Assembly (NCBI GenBank): GCA_010279815.1
Contig: QEOQ01000214.1
Span: forward strand, 1,378,012-1,442,011
DNA: 64,000 bases
Direction: 5' to 3'
Source of the DNA: Brachionus plicatilis
Lineage: Eukaryota > Rotifera > Eurotatoria > Ploima > Brachionidae
A program made the translations under genes and the position numbers. A model generated the notes under the pieces. The model saw only the letters and a list, made by a program, of their open reading frames with translations, was not told where the DNA came from and searched no databases. Positions 12,244-25,142 of the stretch are shown in pieces. Within the stretch, counting starts at the first letter, position 1. Every line of letters starts with the position of its first letter.

Positions 12244-13924
12244 TAAAATAATTAATTGCATAAAGTTTTTTTTATTGTTGAACATTTTATTCAAAAATGA
12301 CCCAAAAATAAATTAAATAAAAATTTTTTATGTCCGAAAAAGTCCAGAATGTTAGAAACAGACTTAGTTGGGTCTTTCCTTTATTAAATTTATTAATTGA
12401 ATTTGCCTCCTTTTAAGAGAATTAAAATTTAAAAATATATCTTATTGACTAAACATTAAAATTTAAAATAAAATTGACTCAAGAAAAATGTTCAAAAATG
12501 GCAATTTATTCTTTTTATACCTAAATTTCTGATTTAATCAAAAAAAATACGGAATCAAATAAAGTTTTCACAATTTTAATACCTAATTTTTCAATATTTA
12601 TTTATTTATTCATTTGTTTTTCTGGATCGAGCTAATGCTCCTTCAGAATAAAAATATAAAAAAAAATAAAAAAAATCGTTCAAAAAGAGTCAATTTTCAA
12701 ATAAAAATAATTGATTTTATTTTAAATTTAAGTCATATTCAAAGTATGTGTGTGAATAAAGTTATTTTATGATAAAAGTGAATTAGAAATTTTTAAATTG
12801 AATTTACGATTTTAAAAATCTTTAAAATAAAAAAATAAAAAAACTAAGACCGACAAGTTGTTCAGAATTTTCTCTAGTTTCAGAATATGTATAAAAAAGT
12901 GGGTATTTAGGGGTAAACAAAAAAGTAGATCCAAAAAAACTAAAAAATTGCCTAAAAATTTCCTTTTTTTAGCCTAAATTTTTATTAAAAAAAAAAAAAA
13001 TATTTAAAAATCACATCAAATTGTAGAAAAATCATTTATCTATCAAACGGTGTGTAGAAACAACATATTTTATATTGACTTTCATTACTTATTGACTCTC
13101 GAAGAAGACCAACTTTTACTAAGTCGGCTAAACTTCAGACCCCCCTAGCCCAAAAAAATTTTTTTTTGACCCCCCCTAAAAAATCGGCTAACCCTAGGTT
13201 TTCATATATGGAGAATCTAAAAATGAGGTCCATTTCAGTCGATTAAGATAGTGTAGAAGTTTTGCATTGCGCGAACTTTATAAGTTAAAAACGTTATGTT
13301 GAAATAAAGATACAAAAAAAAAGTTTCTATGAAAAAAAAGGTCTAATTAAAAATTCTTGATTTTTTGTTTTTTAAAATTACAATAATTATTACTCATTTT
13401 TTTTTTATAATGTAAAATTTTCCTAAATAAAAATAAAAATAAAAATAGCCCTAAATATTAATTTAGACGTGTTTTTATTACTTAAGATGAGTTTTTATTA
13501 AATTAGAGGTATTTTTTTTTAATAGCAGTGTAAAGATGTAATTTCAAGATTAAAAAAGAAAAAAATAAAATTTTAATAAATTTTACCTTGAAGTTATTTT
13601 TAGAAAAGTTAATGAGAAAAACTCTTATAACTTTGTAATTTTCGTATATATATTACAGCAGTTTTAAAAAATTATTCGCTTTAAATTTCTATTTTTGATA
13701 AATTCTCAATTCTCTAATTATATTTTTTGAATAAGACTAAAAATTATTGAAATAAAAGAATCCATTAAAATTAAAATAAAATAAGATATTTGTTTTTTTT
13801 CTTTCACATTTTGAATACGCTGCGTTCGTTCTACAAATTAAATGATTTTTTTCTATGGTTTTAATATTTTACCATTTTTAACGTAAATATGCGATATTTA
13901 CTTAAATTTAGGGAAATAATGGTA
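12244..13924. other. Intergenic, repeat remnants
   Basis: No gene seen. 12600-12650 carries a tail-type repeat (TTTATTTATT... then GGATCGAGCTAATGCTCC), the inverse of retroelement ends at 27500-27560 and 53130-53175. 13088-13290 is a diverged repeat whose inverse copy lies at about 56320-56450 (shared GACCCCCCTAAAAAAT and GTTTTGCATT). The rest is A/T-rich. Confidence 0.5.
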
Positions 13925-14770
13925 CCGTAAAACCTTGCAAACTACCCCGGGGTTATAGTGTGTAATTTGCTATAGGCCCCCCACCATAATATATGATATA
14001 ACCCCATGGGTTTAAAAAAAAAAATTCTGTATTACACCGGGGTTGTATTAAAAAATTTATTAAAATTCTTATAATAATACTAACAGATTTTCAGTATAAC
14101 CCCATGGGATAATTATAATAATTATAATATTGTCTCATGGGATTGCATTATTAAAAATAATACACACCCATGAGCTTAAAATTTTTAGAAATTTGCATCA
14201 TCATACCCACGCTTTGAACATCAAAATTTAAAGTCAAGTCAAGTTAAATAGAACGTATTTTTTTTATTAATATTTTAATTCTCTTCTAAAATTTTGACTT
14301 AAATAAATTTACTTAAAAACTAACATGAAAAAAATTTATTGATGATGTAGAGGATGATAATGCGCAAGATTTGAACGCTTTTATTTCAGGGGATGAAGCT
14401 AACATTCACGATTTAGATTTAGATGACTTTGACGATGATGAAGATGATGAAGATAATTCAGACACAGAAATGGCTTAGTATTTGTAAAATATTAAAACAT
14501 TGTATAGTTATAATTTCTCTTTTTTTAATTTTTTTTTTTAATTTTTTTATTAATTTTTTTTCAAAAGTACCGAAATTTTCTTTAAAAGCCCAGTCAAAAA
14601 TTAAACTTTTTTCCGTTTTACCCCATCAATTTAAATAAATAATTTCAATATAAGCCCGGGCTTCTAATTTATTTTTTTTTTAAATAATTTTACAGAATAA
14701 ATTGCTGTTAAATTATAACCCCCCCATTTTCTCGTTTGAACCCCATAGGGTAGTTTGCAAGGTTTTACGG
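13925..14770. mobile_element. Internally deleted DNA transposon with perfect 23-bp TIRs, probably pogo/Tc1-mariner type
   Basis: Left end CCGTAAAACCTTGCAAACTACCC is repeated inverted at the right end; 23 bp are perfect, and TA flanks both ends (13923-13924, 14771-14772), as in the Tc1/mariner/pogo superfamily. The interior has repeated palindromes of CCCATGGG and CCCCGGGG type. About 14340-14478 encodes a short acidic tail (DDFDDDEDDEDN...TEMA then stop), resembling the acidic C-terminus of pogo-like transposases. No catalytic domain remains, so the element is non-autonomous. Superfamily is inferred from the TA flanks and acidic tail. Confidence 0.7.
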
Positions 14771-14835
14771 TAATTAATTTTTGATTTATCAAAAAGAATT
14801 TACTTAAGGTAAATTTTTTTGATCTTTTAAATAAT

Positions 14836-14990
14836 AATAATAATAATAAGCTACATCAAACAAGCATACGGAGGCGGTCTACTATACAAGGAAAAATACA
14901 GATATAGAAGAACTTATAGAGTCAATAGACATTATTTAGAGTACAAAAATAAGAAAAAAATTCGAAGGAACTGTGAGGGGTATTTAGTAG
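14836..14990 (-). repeat. Dispersed repeat with (ATT)n-like tail, inverse of 8525-8690
   Basis: Read on the minus strand it carries AGTTCCTTCGAATTTTTT, TAGACCGCCTCCGTATGC and a TTATTATTATTATT tail, matching 8525-8690 over about 150 bp. Confidence 0.65.
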
Positions 14991-15272
14991 AAATCATTTT
15001 TAAAATTAAAATTGTTAAATGGTAAAATCTTAAACAATATAGTTTAGAATGAATATTAATAAATATTTTGGAAAGATAATAATTTTTTTAAACTTTTAAA
15101 TTTTTTACCAAATCTTGCGTAACTTCCGGCTTTTTTAGGTAATTTGCATAAATAATGGTTATAAATAAAATTCATGGTAAATTTAACTATTTATTTAATT
15201 TAAATATAAATTACTATTTTATTTAAAAATTTTAAGTTTAGAATTAATGTTGATATAAAATAAAAACTAAGA

Positions 15273-18200
15273 TCAATTATTGATCCATTTTTTAAAATCA
15301 ATTTGGTTCTTCAAAGCGGAACAAGAAACTTTTATATTTTCTGAAGATGGATTCATTAGTGCTTCTGGAGCCAAAGAACTAAATTCATAGTTATTGCACA
15401 AAAGTCCAGACATGGTAACTTTTTTAATCTGAGACAGTTGATCTAATTTTTCAAAATGAATAAAACGAAAAAAAAATTTTTGCCGCAATTTTACCCAAAG
15501 TAAATGCAGAAGGGTTCACCGAAGGTCCATTTTCATAATAAAATCGATCACCATTTTTTAAATCTGCAAATTGTCTCATAATTATGCAACCAAAGGTTTT
15601 TGCCGCCAAGGTCTTTTCGGATACTTTATTTTCCATGAGACTTCCAGCATACAAATCAATATCAGCAACATTTCTGTTTTCAAAATTAATTAACATTAAA
15701 TTATTAAATTAAATATTTAACTTTACTCATAGACGGATTTAAGTTTTTGAATGTTATCAGATGAAATCAATGAGCTCAAGTCTTCAAAATTAGTGACATC
15801 CATACCATGGCACAGCTTTACATAATCAACATATGGGCGCAGAGCATGGTCTCTTCCTCGCTGAATATTTGTCGCAAATAAATCAATTGCAGTAAACTCA
15901 TTGTTTTCAATTTTTCCAAAAAGCTTGTTCTGTAACTCAAAGCCAAATGAGCCAAATCTTTTACAATTATCATTGACAATTCCTTTCACTATTGACTGAA
16001 TGCCTCGGCCTTGTGAATTATAGGCATAGTCAGATTTGAATACCATGTCAGTAAAATTGATGGAATTTATTTGATCATCTTTTGCATCATAACGAGTGAA
16101 TTTATCTCTGATCAAACTATGACCAAATCTGAATGCTGCGGTAGAGAATTCATTGGCAATAGCTGGATTTATCTTTAAAAATTATTTATTTTATTTAAAG
16201 GCACAATTTTAAAATTTGTTTTTAAATAAAATATTTTTTTCATTTAAGTTATGCCAGCTGATACTTAGAATATTCTTTTTGATATTTTGGAAAAAAATAC
16301 AAATTTAGGTAAAAAAATCATTAAAATTTTTTAATAATATTATGCTAAGGCTTAAAAAAATTATATTAACTACTAGTATATAAAAGAAAAATTGAAAAAA
16401 TTATAGAAGTTTGGAAGTAGGTTTTTAATTTTTAAAAAAAAATGTTTTCCTAGTTTAAATTTCAATGTGTTTAACTATTCATTAGCTACAGCAACTAATT
16501 AAACTTTTTCAAATTATAAAACTAAAAACCCTGAAAATTGTTTGAACTATTCAGCTTTCATCAGAATAAAGTGAATGTAATCTTGTTTGTATCTTTTGTG
16601 ATGTTTGTCGTTTTATAAAATATTATTAAAATTTTATTTTATAAGTTTATTCAAAATTCGTCTACACTTTTAAAGTCTTTGAAAAATTTATCCTGTTCTA
16701 TTCCAATAAACTTAAGTCTTTGTTAGATTACATCTATTAGGTGAAAATTAATTTTTTTAAACAATCTTTTGTATTTTTTTTTAAATTAATTTTTTACTAA
16801 AAACATAAAAATAAAAATTTAAACTTTTAAAGGATAAGTTTGAATAAATTCTTTATTCGCCATAGCAATTAATGAAATTAACAGTCAAGAAAAACTGGAA
16901 ATTGAAAACATGAAAAAAAGCAATAAGAGAAATAGAAGATGAAAAAAAAAGAAATTGGCTAAAAATTGTGCTAGTGATTTTATACAAACCTACTTTTAAA
17001 TAATAAATTCGGGCAAGGTAGATAAAAACAAAAAAAGAAAGATAAAACATATTAAAAGAGAAAAAAACATATAATCAATTTTACTTATTTAGCTTATATA
17101 ATGAGACAAAAAAACCATAAACTATAAAAATCAAAAAGAGATAAAACATAAATTAAATAAAAAATAACTAAAATAGTTTAAATAAGACCAAATTTAGACT
17201 AAATCTAATTCAAGAATTGTTTAAAAAAATAGTTTAAACCCTCCAGTTGGAAAATTTATAAGTTTTTTTTAGAGAAATCTATTTAAATTTTAATTTTTCA
17301 ACTAATAAAGATAAAAAAATGTGTTTATATACCTGTAAATTTACGTGAAAAAGTTGATTCGTATATTTGCGCATTGCATTCATGCACATCGAACGAAAAA
17401 TTTAATATTTTTATTTTAATTTAATTTAATCAGAAAATTACGCCAAGCTTGGCGATGTTATACATAAAAATATAATAAATATAAAAAAAAATTTAATTCG
17501 CAAAAGTAAAGTTTTATTTTTATTTTAATAAACAATTAATGGATTAATTCTGCTAATCGAAAGAAATTTAAAATTTTTTATTTGAATTTATGCCTTTTAT
17601 CTAAATGTTAAATTGATAATATGTTTCTTTTTAACTTAAACTATTTTATTAGACTGAAAATACAAAAAAATTTGATCTAAAATTTATGTTTTTTATCCTT
17701 TAATAAAATTGATTATATGTTTTTTTTTCATTATATGTTTTATTTTCTTTATTCATGTTTTTTTTATCTTTTTATAAGTTTCGTTCTAGCTGTCTCGATA
17801 AATTCTATAAACCTCCAATGGCAAAATAAAGCGTTTTGAATTTATTGTTATTCTTTATGAATAATTTCTATTAATAAAATCTAAATTATTTAAAATAATC
17901 AAGTGCACAATATTTTATTGAATCTTTTTAATATTTCTCTCAGAAAAAAAATTTAAAAAATGTTAAATTCTTCTCTTGAAATTAAAACTTTATTAATTTT
18001 TTTTTCTAAATTACTTTTCCTTTAAAAATTTTATTATCACCAAAATTGGCGTAAATTGTTTTCTTTTTTAAATTTTTTTAATAACTTCAAAATTTTTATT
18101 TAATTTTTTCTACAACGCTTTTACATCGGCGCACTGATTATGTGGCCAATTTAGTGGCCTTTGCTCTAGTTCTAATAAATAGATAAATAAAATTAAGATC

Positions 18201-19546
18201 AGAAAAATAAATCTGTTCTTAAGTCCTCTGACATACAATAAAGAAATACTTACATTACTATTATATCCGTAATAGTATTCAGTTTTTGTCAAATCTGGTG
18301 AGAGACTGTTGTCACCAATGACCATTGGAAGCCATTCATTGTAAATGATATGCTGGAGGATAGCGATCACAATGTTTCTTGTTTCTTGGTACAATTTCTC
18401 ATCGTTCCATGATGGATTCAGAATAGCTAAAATTTTGGCAACTCTGTTATGTTCCCTTAGAAATAGTGTATGCATGCTAACCAAAGCCAAATTTTCGCTT
18501 GTTCTTACTTCGCCAGCCTTGAAACAATTGAATGTAGTCTGGTCTGTAGCACTACATGTGTCATCAGATAAAGGTAGATATGATCCATTGGTTACTTTAA
18601 CTCCATTAATGGTTGGCTCACTTGTTTTCATTAGACCTTGGGAAAGTGTTCTCAATTCATCAGACCGTTCTTTTTTCAGACCATAAATGGCAGAGCCATC
18701 AATGAAAGATGATAGAAGATTTAGCTGCTCTCTGTAAGAAACAGAACAATCAAAATCAGGAAAAGTTGCACTTGAGCGAGTAACTTTCATGCATTTTTGA
18801 TCCAAGTACATGTCATTTGCCGGCCATACCACCGAGAAACAGACAGAATCTTCGGATTCACATGTACACTGAATTTCGTCTCCGAGTTTGTCCGTGGTTG
18901 CTGATGTCAAAGCGGAATCATGAATAAAAAACTGGCCAAATAATGCATAGATTTGGGATACATGCATTTCGAATGAGTTGGCATTTGATGGTGGCGAAAG
19001 ATTCAAGCTGATGGTTCGTGGATTTGGCAAATTTTGTCCTGAGACTGATTTGGATCTTGGTGAATTTAAATTGTCATCATTGGCAGGTGAAAGAATTCTT
19101 TTGTATGGAGTATTTGCTGATCCTTTCAAAGGACTGTCCAAGTTGTTGCATATGCCATCTACAGATCGATATTTATTTTTTTTGTCACATTTTACTTTTC
19201 TAAAAGGACAAAACTTTTCATCAATGACCAAACTGTGACCAGAATTTTGGGAATATCTTAGCGCAGTTGTTGTAATTTCATTTATAAAATGTGCTATGTC
19301 CGTGGTCTGTCTCATATTTGACTGTCCCTTATTTTTTTCCTTTTGTTTTCGCTTTGGAAAATTAATTTTTCCTCTGTTGGTCAACTTTTTGAGTTCTAAA
19401 TCGAGCTCTTTCTGTAAACTATTCTTGTCTTTACCATGTTCATTGCTGATTTCGTTGCTCTGTTCTTTCTTTTCTTTTGTTTTTGCTTGGTGTCCAAAAA
19501 CGACCAGGTGGAAAAGGAGAATGCTTAAAAAAATTGTAATTCGCAT
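15273..19546 (-). CDS. Secreted animal haem peroxidase (peroxidasin / chorion-peroxidase superfamily)
   Basis: Four exons on the minus strand: 18254-19546, 15727-16172, 15495-15673, 15273-15442; 695 aa. A signal peptide (MRITIFLSILLFHLVVFG) is followed by a Lys/Glu-rich linker, then the peroxidase fold. Family landmarks: distal His209-Asp210 in FFIHDS, SSFIDGSAIYG, catalytic Arg364 in FLREHNR, NPSWND..LYQETR, proximal haem ligand His449 in FRFGHS, then NIQRGRDHALRPYVDY and the DIDLYAGSL region. Haem and catalytic residues are all present, so an active H2O2-dependent oxidase in the secretory pathway or extracellular space is expected. No Ig or leucine-rich domains of true peroxidasin are present. 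The junction YNSN|INPAIANEF across the 2.1-kb intron fits the family well. Substrate cannot be told from sequence. Confidence 0.92.
16173..18253 (-). other. Long intron 1 of the peroxidase gene
   Basis: About 2.1 kb of A/T-rich sequence with no exon recognised. Parts of about 17040-17240 and 17560-17770 look loosely complementary (for example ACATATAATCAATTTTA against AAAATTGATTATATGT), suggesting an old foldback insertion. The other three introns of the gene are each about 50 nt. Confidence 0.5.
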
Positions 19547-21199
19547 TTTTTTAAATTAAATTTTAAATTTTCTCCAGTTAATTTATAGGACTTGCTGAAA
19601 ACTAAAAATTGTACCATCGCAAATAATTTTAATCAAAAGAACAAAACAGAAGAGGGTAATTTTTTCAGTTGATTGATTTTAAAACACTTTCTTTTAAGCA
19701 ATTATAAAGAAAGTGTGATTCCAAAGACATTTCGTCTATGCCAAATTGAGTACACTAGCTAAAATCACGAAAAGAATACACATTAATTTATTAAGAATCA
19801 TGAAAATTAAATTTACTCAAAAAACTCTTTATTTTATTTGTTTCGCGTAATTTTTTTTCTAAAATAGATTAGTTTTTATATTATTTAAAAATCAACTAAA
19901 TTTTTTAGCTTATGTGATGAAGCTCATTTGGCTGGTTGGGTTGTTTTTTTTTTAACAAAATTAGTAGATAAAAGATGATTAGTATTTAATCATCAGATTT
20001 AAAAAAATCATTTTCTGAAACAATAATTATTTTAAAGAATTTGTTTTCGCCAAGAATTTTGAATTTGTTTTTATTTTCACACAATGCTATGATGGATATT
20101 TTTTATGGGATTTTTTAGTAAAATTACGAGAAACTTAAAAAGGTGGACATATTTTCATAATTTTGGTAAATAAATTTTATATTTTTAGAAGTCAAATATA
20201 AATTCAAAACCTTTTTTCGTAATTTTACACAATTTTTCAATTATAAAATAGTAAAACAGCTAAAAAACATTTTTAAGAATATTATAAAATAAAAATTTTT
20301 AGAGCTGTTAGGTATTTTAAATTTTTTTGACTCTGTTTTTTTATTTAATTTATGATATTTAATTATTTATGAGATTCGTATCCACTTTAAGTTTGTGATC
20401 CTTTTTTAATATGTTGCCTTTAATTAGAAAAGAATGAACAGAGTCTGGAAAAAGAAGGTATAAGTTTCGGATTTAGTTGAAACATTTAGTTAGATCGTTT
20501 AAAATCGATGTACTCCAGCACTTTTCACTTTTAAAAAAAAAAGTTTTCATAAAGTGCTAAAAGTAAAAAAAAAATGAAAAGCTTAATAATATTTTCTTTA
20601 TCTTTTCCTCTATTATTTCACAAAATTCTTATCTAAATTAAATATTTTCACCACCTTTATTTTATTTGTTTAAATTACATTTTTAAGATCATTTTAAATA
20701 AAGAAGTCCTAAGTCAATTTCAGACTTTGATAACTTATAGAAAAATATATCTCTAAAATTAATCAAAAACGAGAAAAAAATCAGTTGGTTAAAAAAAAAT
20801 GATGGAATTTTGGCATAAGGGAAAATGGCATATTGTGAATGTATGAAAAAAAAATTTCTGTCTTTTATGATAAATTTGTCGCTTCACATCATGTTTTGTT
20901 TTTTAACTTTATAAAAAGGATTTTTTTTTAAAGGATACCTTTGAAATACCAAATTAAATATAATATAAATAATATTAATTCTAAAAAATTCAAAAATTTC
21001 CTTTTAAAAACTTTTAATTTCTGAGATATTAAAATGTTAGAGTATTTTGATTATTTTTTATATCCAATTTAAGGCAAGATTTAAATCCAATTTTACTCCA
21101 TTGTGTAGATTTTACTTAATAATAGACAAATTTTCTGAAAATATAAATCTCTCCAATTATTCAATTAAGTTTATGTCTCTTAATTTTATTTTAAATTTT

Positions 21200-21520
21200 A
21201 TTTAGTTTTTATAATATTTGTTTTTGAAGAAGATAAAGCAATAAACAACAATATAAATAATAATAATAATAATTACAAATTTAAAGTCTAAATTTATTGT
21301 CTAGATCTAAAAGACTTAAATTAATTTTGTACTTGTCTAGAAGACAACGTACAAAATTATGAATAAAGTCTAAAAATTAGATATTTTTTTATAAATAGTT
21401 TTCTTAGGGGACCAAAACATTTATTCGATTTCAATCTTTTTTTCTTTAAAAACAAAATATAAAAAAATGTTTTAGGTTTCAAGGTAAATGTGTCTATAAA
21501 AAGACATGCACCAAATAAAA
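21200..21520. repeat. Duplicated block (inverted partner about 51176-51480)
   Basis: Shared landmarks include ATAATAATAATAATAATTA, the TCTAGATC motif, CTAGAAGACAAC and TGTGTCTAT. Orientation is opposite at the partner. Confidence 0.75.
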
Positions 21521-21626
21521 TTTGTTTTCTAAAAATTTAACTTTTCAATATTAAAAATTTTAAATTTTAAATCTGAATATGTTTTGGGTTAGATAATTTA
21601 TTATCTTGAACAATTTCATGGTTTAT

Positions 21627-22400
21627 TTAGTAAAAAATGCTTTATTTAAAATTTAACTCATTTTCCGCAATATAAAAGTTATTTACCTTCTTTGTAATTT
21701 AAAAATTTAGAGACCTATGTTTTTAATTGATCTTGAATATTTTTTAAAAGACTGTTTGATATTGCAAAAAAATAAGTAAAAAATTTCTATATTTCAAAAT
21801 ATTTTGTATTTTTTAGAAAATTTTTCTTTTTTTTTTTGAATAAATTTTTTTTTTACTTGTATTAAAACAATTAAATTTAAAGATTTTTGTTTTAAAAGAA
21901 TAAAAACCAAACATTTTATGTTTGATGTAATCTATTTAATTCCAATAAAATACGATTGCAAAAGTAATTCACTCTTTTTCATGCATTTTCAAATATGTAT
22001 AAAAATATTTATTAAAAGACCAAAAAATACACCAAATGTTTTCTCCGAATTATAAGGTTTTTTTACACTTTACTCACTCTTAAAAATATATACTTAATAA
22101 GTCAATTTAAATTTAAAATTTTATTTTAAATAAACAATTTATTTATTTAAATTTAACGCTCCATATGCGGAATAAAAAAAAAAACTATTAAATTTAAGCA
22201 AAAATAAAAAATTCTTAAAATTATATTGAGTTAAATTATCTTAATTAAAATAAACTGGACTAAATAAAATTAACATTTTAGTTTTTATTTTACTTTGTTT
22301 CTTATTTTATGTTTTGATCTAGTCCCGAAAATTCTCGTAAAAAGCTTTTACGGATTAACAAGACTTAATAATATTTTACTTAAAAAAAATTTAAATAAAA
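21627..22400. repeat. Duplicated block (direct partner about 51953-52795)
   Basis: Shared landmarks: AGAGACCTATGTTTTTAA, ATTCACTCTTTTTCATGC, AACGCTCCATATGCGG and TTTTGATCTAGTCCCGAA. The partner has an extra ~110 bp near 52447-52555 and a MITE at its end that are absent here. Confidence 0.85.
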
Positions 22401-22449
22401 ATTATTTTTTTGAAATTTTTTATTAATTTTAAAAAAATGTTTAACTTGA

Positions 22450-23967
22450 TTAATCGTTCAGATATTTTTCTAATTTAACCTTGAGATAAAAGTCACAAAT
22501 AAATGAAGTATCAATGTGCTGTAAATACTGAATCTCGGCTTTGCAGTTCTTCTCAAGCATGAATTCAAGCTTTTAAAATGATTACTCTCTAAAAAATTAT
22601 TATTTTAATTTTACTTCTTTAATCAAACTGAATTCATGCAATTCTTGAAATTTTTCTATCAAATTTTCTGCAATTTTTTTATCACGCTGATTTAATTCCA
22701 ACAAATATTTGTTTCTTTCTTTGAGGTAAAAATAATCTAAATCTGTAATTTTTAAACCTAGCCATTTTAAACACGGTAGATTTAGATCTTTGTCAAAAGA
22801 TAAAGCCTTTTAAAAATTTAACTAAATTAAAATACCACTGGCTTTGTAAAATTACTTTTGATCCATATTTGTAAGTACTGCATATTAATAAGCCTAAAAT
22901 AAAAATAAATAAAAGACAATAATTGACCACTTTACCATAAGGATTCGCATCAGTTAAGCAAAAAAATTCCATTGTTGTGCCAAATTTTTTGAATAATAAA
23001 TTCACAAATTTTCTAGTTGTAAAATCGGGTTCACCTTTTCCCTACAATTGAAAAAAATTTCAAAAAATAACAAAAATAAGTCAAAAATTTTCTACTGTAA
23101 TTAACAGAGCTGGATACTTGAAGAGAAAATTATCATCCAAAAGTCTTTGTAAAGTTGCGTCTTTTTCCACAATCAGAACAAATTTGGCTTTAGTTTGTAT
23201 GTCTTTTATAATATCTAAGTTATCAGGTATACTAATTCCCTAATTTTAAAAAATTATGATTTTAATAAATTTAATTTACTCAATACTTGTTTTAAATCGT
23301 TTATTAATTGATGTGTCCCATCAAGCATTGTTATTCCAACTTCCCCAGCAATAATTCCTTTTGATGTGGCTTTCTGAGGAAATTTTAATTTTTATAGTTA
23401 ATAAAAAAATTTAAATTACTATATTAAAAGAACTTCTAGATACATTCAAAGTCCTTGCTAGATTATTGATCAAATTGTCAATTACGGCCTGATTTTTGAA
23501 CACATGTTTAAATTGATACAGCAAGTCTCTAAAAAATTTTTAACATTTTTTCAATTTTAATTAAAATAAATTTTTTAATACCTTTTTGTTGCAAATTGAT
23601 CTTGGATAATCAATCTATGAATAATTGACAACAATTTGATATACAACGCTAGAAAATAAAATAAAATTAAGTTAAATAATGATATTTTAAAAAACCTAAT
23701 TTGTGAGTGTTGCTTGAGCTCGAAAAGTTTAAACATCGAATTAGTGTCTGCTCTGATTTGCATTTAAGATTTAACGTTGGAAATTTAAATTCAGTCAATT
23801 GAGTTATAATATCAAAACTGATGTTGTGAATAAAGTCCAAGATTATTTTTCTTAAAATTTAATAAAAAGTATTATGCAACAGTTCATTTTATAAATTACT
23901 TTTCTTCAAAAGTTTTTGCATTAGAAAAATTATCTTCTGAGATATTTTTATTACTAAAATAGTCCAT
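22450..23967 (-). CDS. SPO11: Meiotic DNA double-strand-break protein SPO11
   Basis: Ten short exons on the minus strand: 23900-23967, 23696-23850, 23582-23648, 23420-23528, 23287-23373, 23096-23239, 22936-23041, 22856-22893, 22615-22806, 22450-22569; 361 aa against about 396 in human. SPO11 is the topoisomerase VI A-like transesterase that makes meiotic breaks. Landmarks: RDLLY with the catalytic Tyr at 101, NQAVIDNLI, LNVSR, SKGIIAGE, Toprim glutamate in FVLIVEKDATLQRLLDDNF (Glu187), GKGEPDFTTR, LTDANPYG, YKYGSK and CLKWLGL. Nearly every intron is about 50 nt. Oddity: the Toprim DxD motif is Asp241-Ala-Asn243, so the second acidic residue is Asn. The reading frame is intact end to end. A truncated, broken copy lies inverted at 50411-51180. 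Confidence 0.93.
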
Positions 23968-25142
23968 ATTAATTTAGTTGAAATTTTGAAGCATGTTTAA
24001 ACTGGTTTAATTTTAAAACAACCTTCACTTATTTATAATTGTATGAATATTTATTTTTGTTTTAAATGGATCAAGAAATTTTGAAATATTAAAAAATTTT
24101 AGAAAAAAAATTTATTTTAAGTAAAATTATGGTACGTCACATCGTGAACTCATGAAAACTATTCAGAATTCTTTTATTCAATTTTCAATAGAAAAATTTT
24201 ATTTAAAAATTGGCATATTCTAATTATTTTAATTATTTGTTAGATAAATTTTAAGTGAATTTTAAAAATCGGCTAATTGAATCAAAGTCAACTGAATAAA
24301 ATTTTTTGCAAAGAAATAATAATAGGTGAGGACATATTAAAACGTAGATAATAGGTAAAAAATTGAAAGAATTTTTTTATGTTGATCATTATCTCGACTA
24401 AATTTAGCTTTTTTAGTGAATCTTATTAATTTTACCACATACTTAAAAAATTAGCTACATATTGTGAACTTTTTTTAATTTATAAAGTAGATTCAAGCAT
24501 CTGTGAGGATAACACTGCCATCACAGATTCAAAAGATTAAGGGTTTCCTTTAACGGAGATGGAATTTTAATTTTTGTTATATTTTGAAATTCTTTGATCC
24601 ATCTGGCATAACCTTTTAATTTTAATATAGTATAGTATTTTAAATTCAAACGTTTCTCAACATTAATTAGTTCTGTTAACTGAATATAATTTATTTAATA
24701 GATTAAGCTTGATTTTGTCATTTCAAGCATCAAAAATTGATCATAAACTTCAAATTACCAGCCGTTCGCTTAATCGATATCTTAACATTTAAATATTTAT
24801 TAGATTTAAAGATTTAAGAAAAAATTTCAGGTTTCGACTTTTTCAGAATTTTTTTAGATTAAAATAAATAATATACTGCAGATAAAAGTGAATGTTCTAA
24901 TGATTTATTTTTAAATTAATTCACAGATTAATTTTAATATCTAAAACCTTTTTTTGATCAAAACTTTAAGATGCCTGTTTGCTCTAAAACTATTCTTCCA
25001 CCAGATATTGTAAATTTGACAAAAAACAAAGAAAAATTTGAAAGTTTTGAGTCTAATGTGATTCCAAATTCCTACGAATTAAAATTTTTCCTCATTATTT
25101 AAATTGTTATAAATTTAAAGGTCAATATTTATATTAACTTAT
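23968..25142. other. Intergenic upstream of SPO11
   Basis: 23968-24380 recurs inverted upstream of the SPO11 pseudogene (about 50225-50410), so the SPO11 promoter area was duplicated with it. 24665-24830 has an inverted partner at about 30555-30720. A 43-codon ATG frame at 24971-25102 is not recognised. Confidence 0.55.
24665..24830. repeat. Dispersed repeat (inverted partner about 30555-30720)
   Basis: Shares CAAGCATCAAAAATTGATCA-type sequence, TAATCGATATCTTAACATTT and the adjoining AAATATTTATTAGATTTAAA in opposite orientation. Element type unknown. Confidence 0.8.

Larger units (their letters stand above)
19547..22449. other. Intergenic between peroxidase and SPO11; source of blocks duplicated near 51-53 kb
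   Basis: No gene seen. Two segments recur elsewhere: about 21200-21520 appears inverted at about 51176-51480, and about 21627-22400 appears directly at about 51953-52795 with roughly 90 percent identity by eye. Confidence 0.6.

Noticed and set aside
16853..17050. 65-codon minus-strand frame in the peroxidase intron
   Set aside because: Low-complexity hydrophobic translation; the exons on either side join in phase without it.
18345..19559. Plus-strand frames opposite the peroxidase first exon
   Set aside because: Antisense shadows; the minus strand carries all haem peroxidase motifs.
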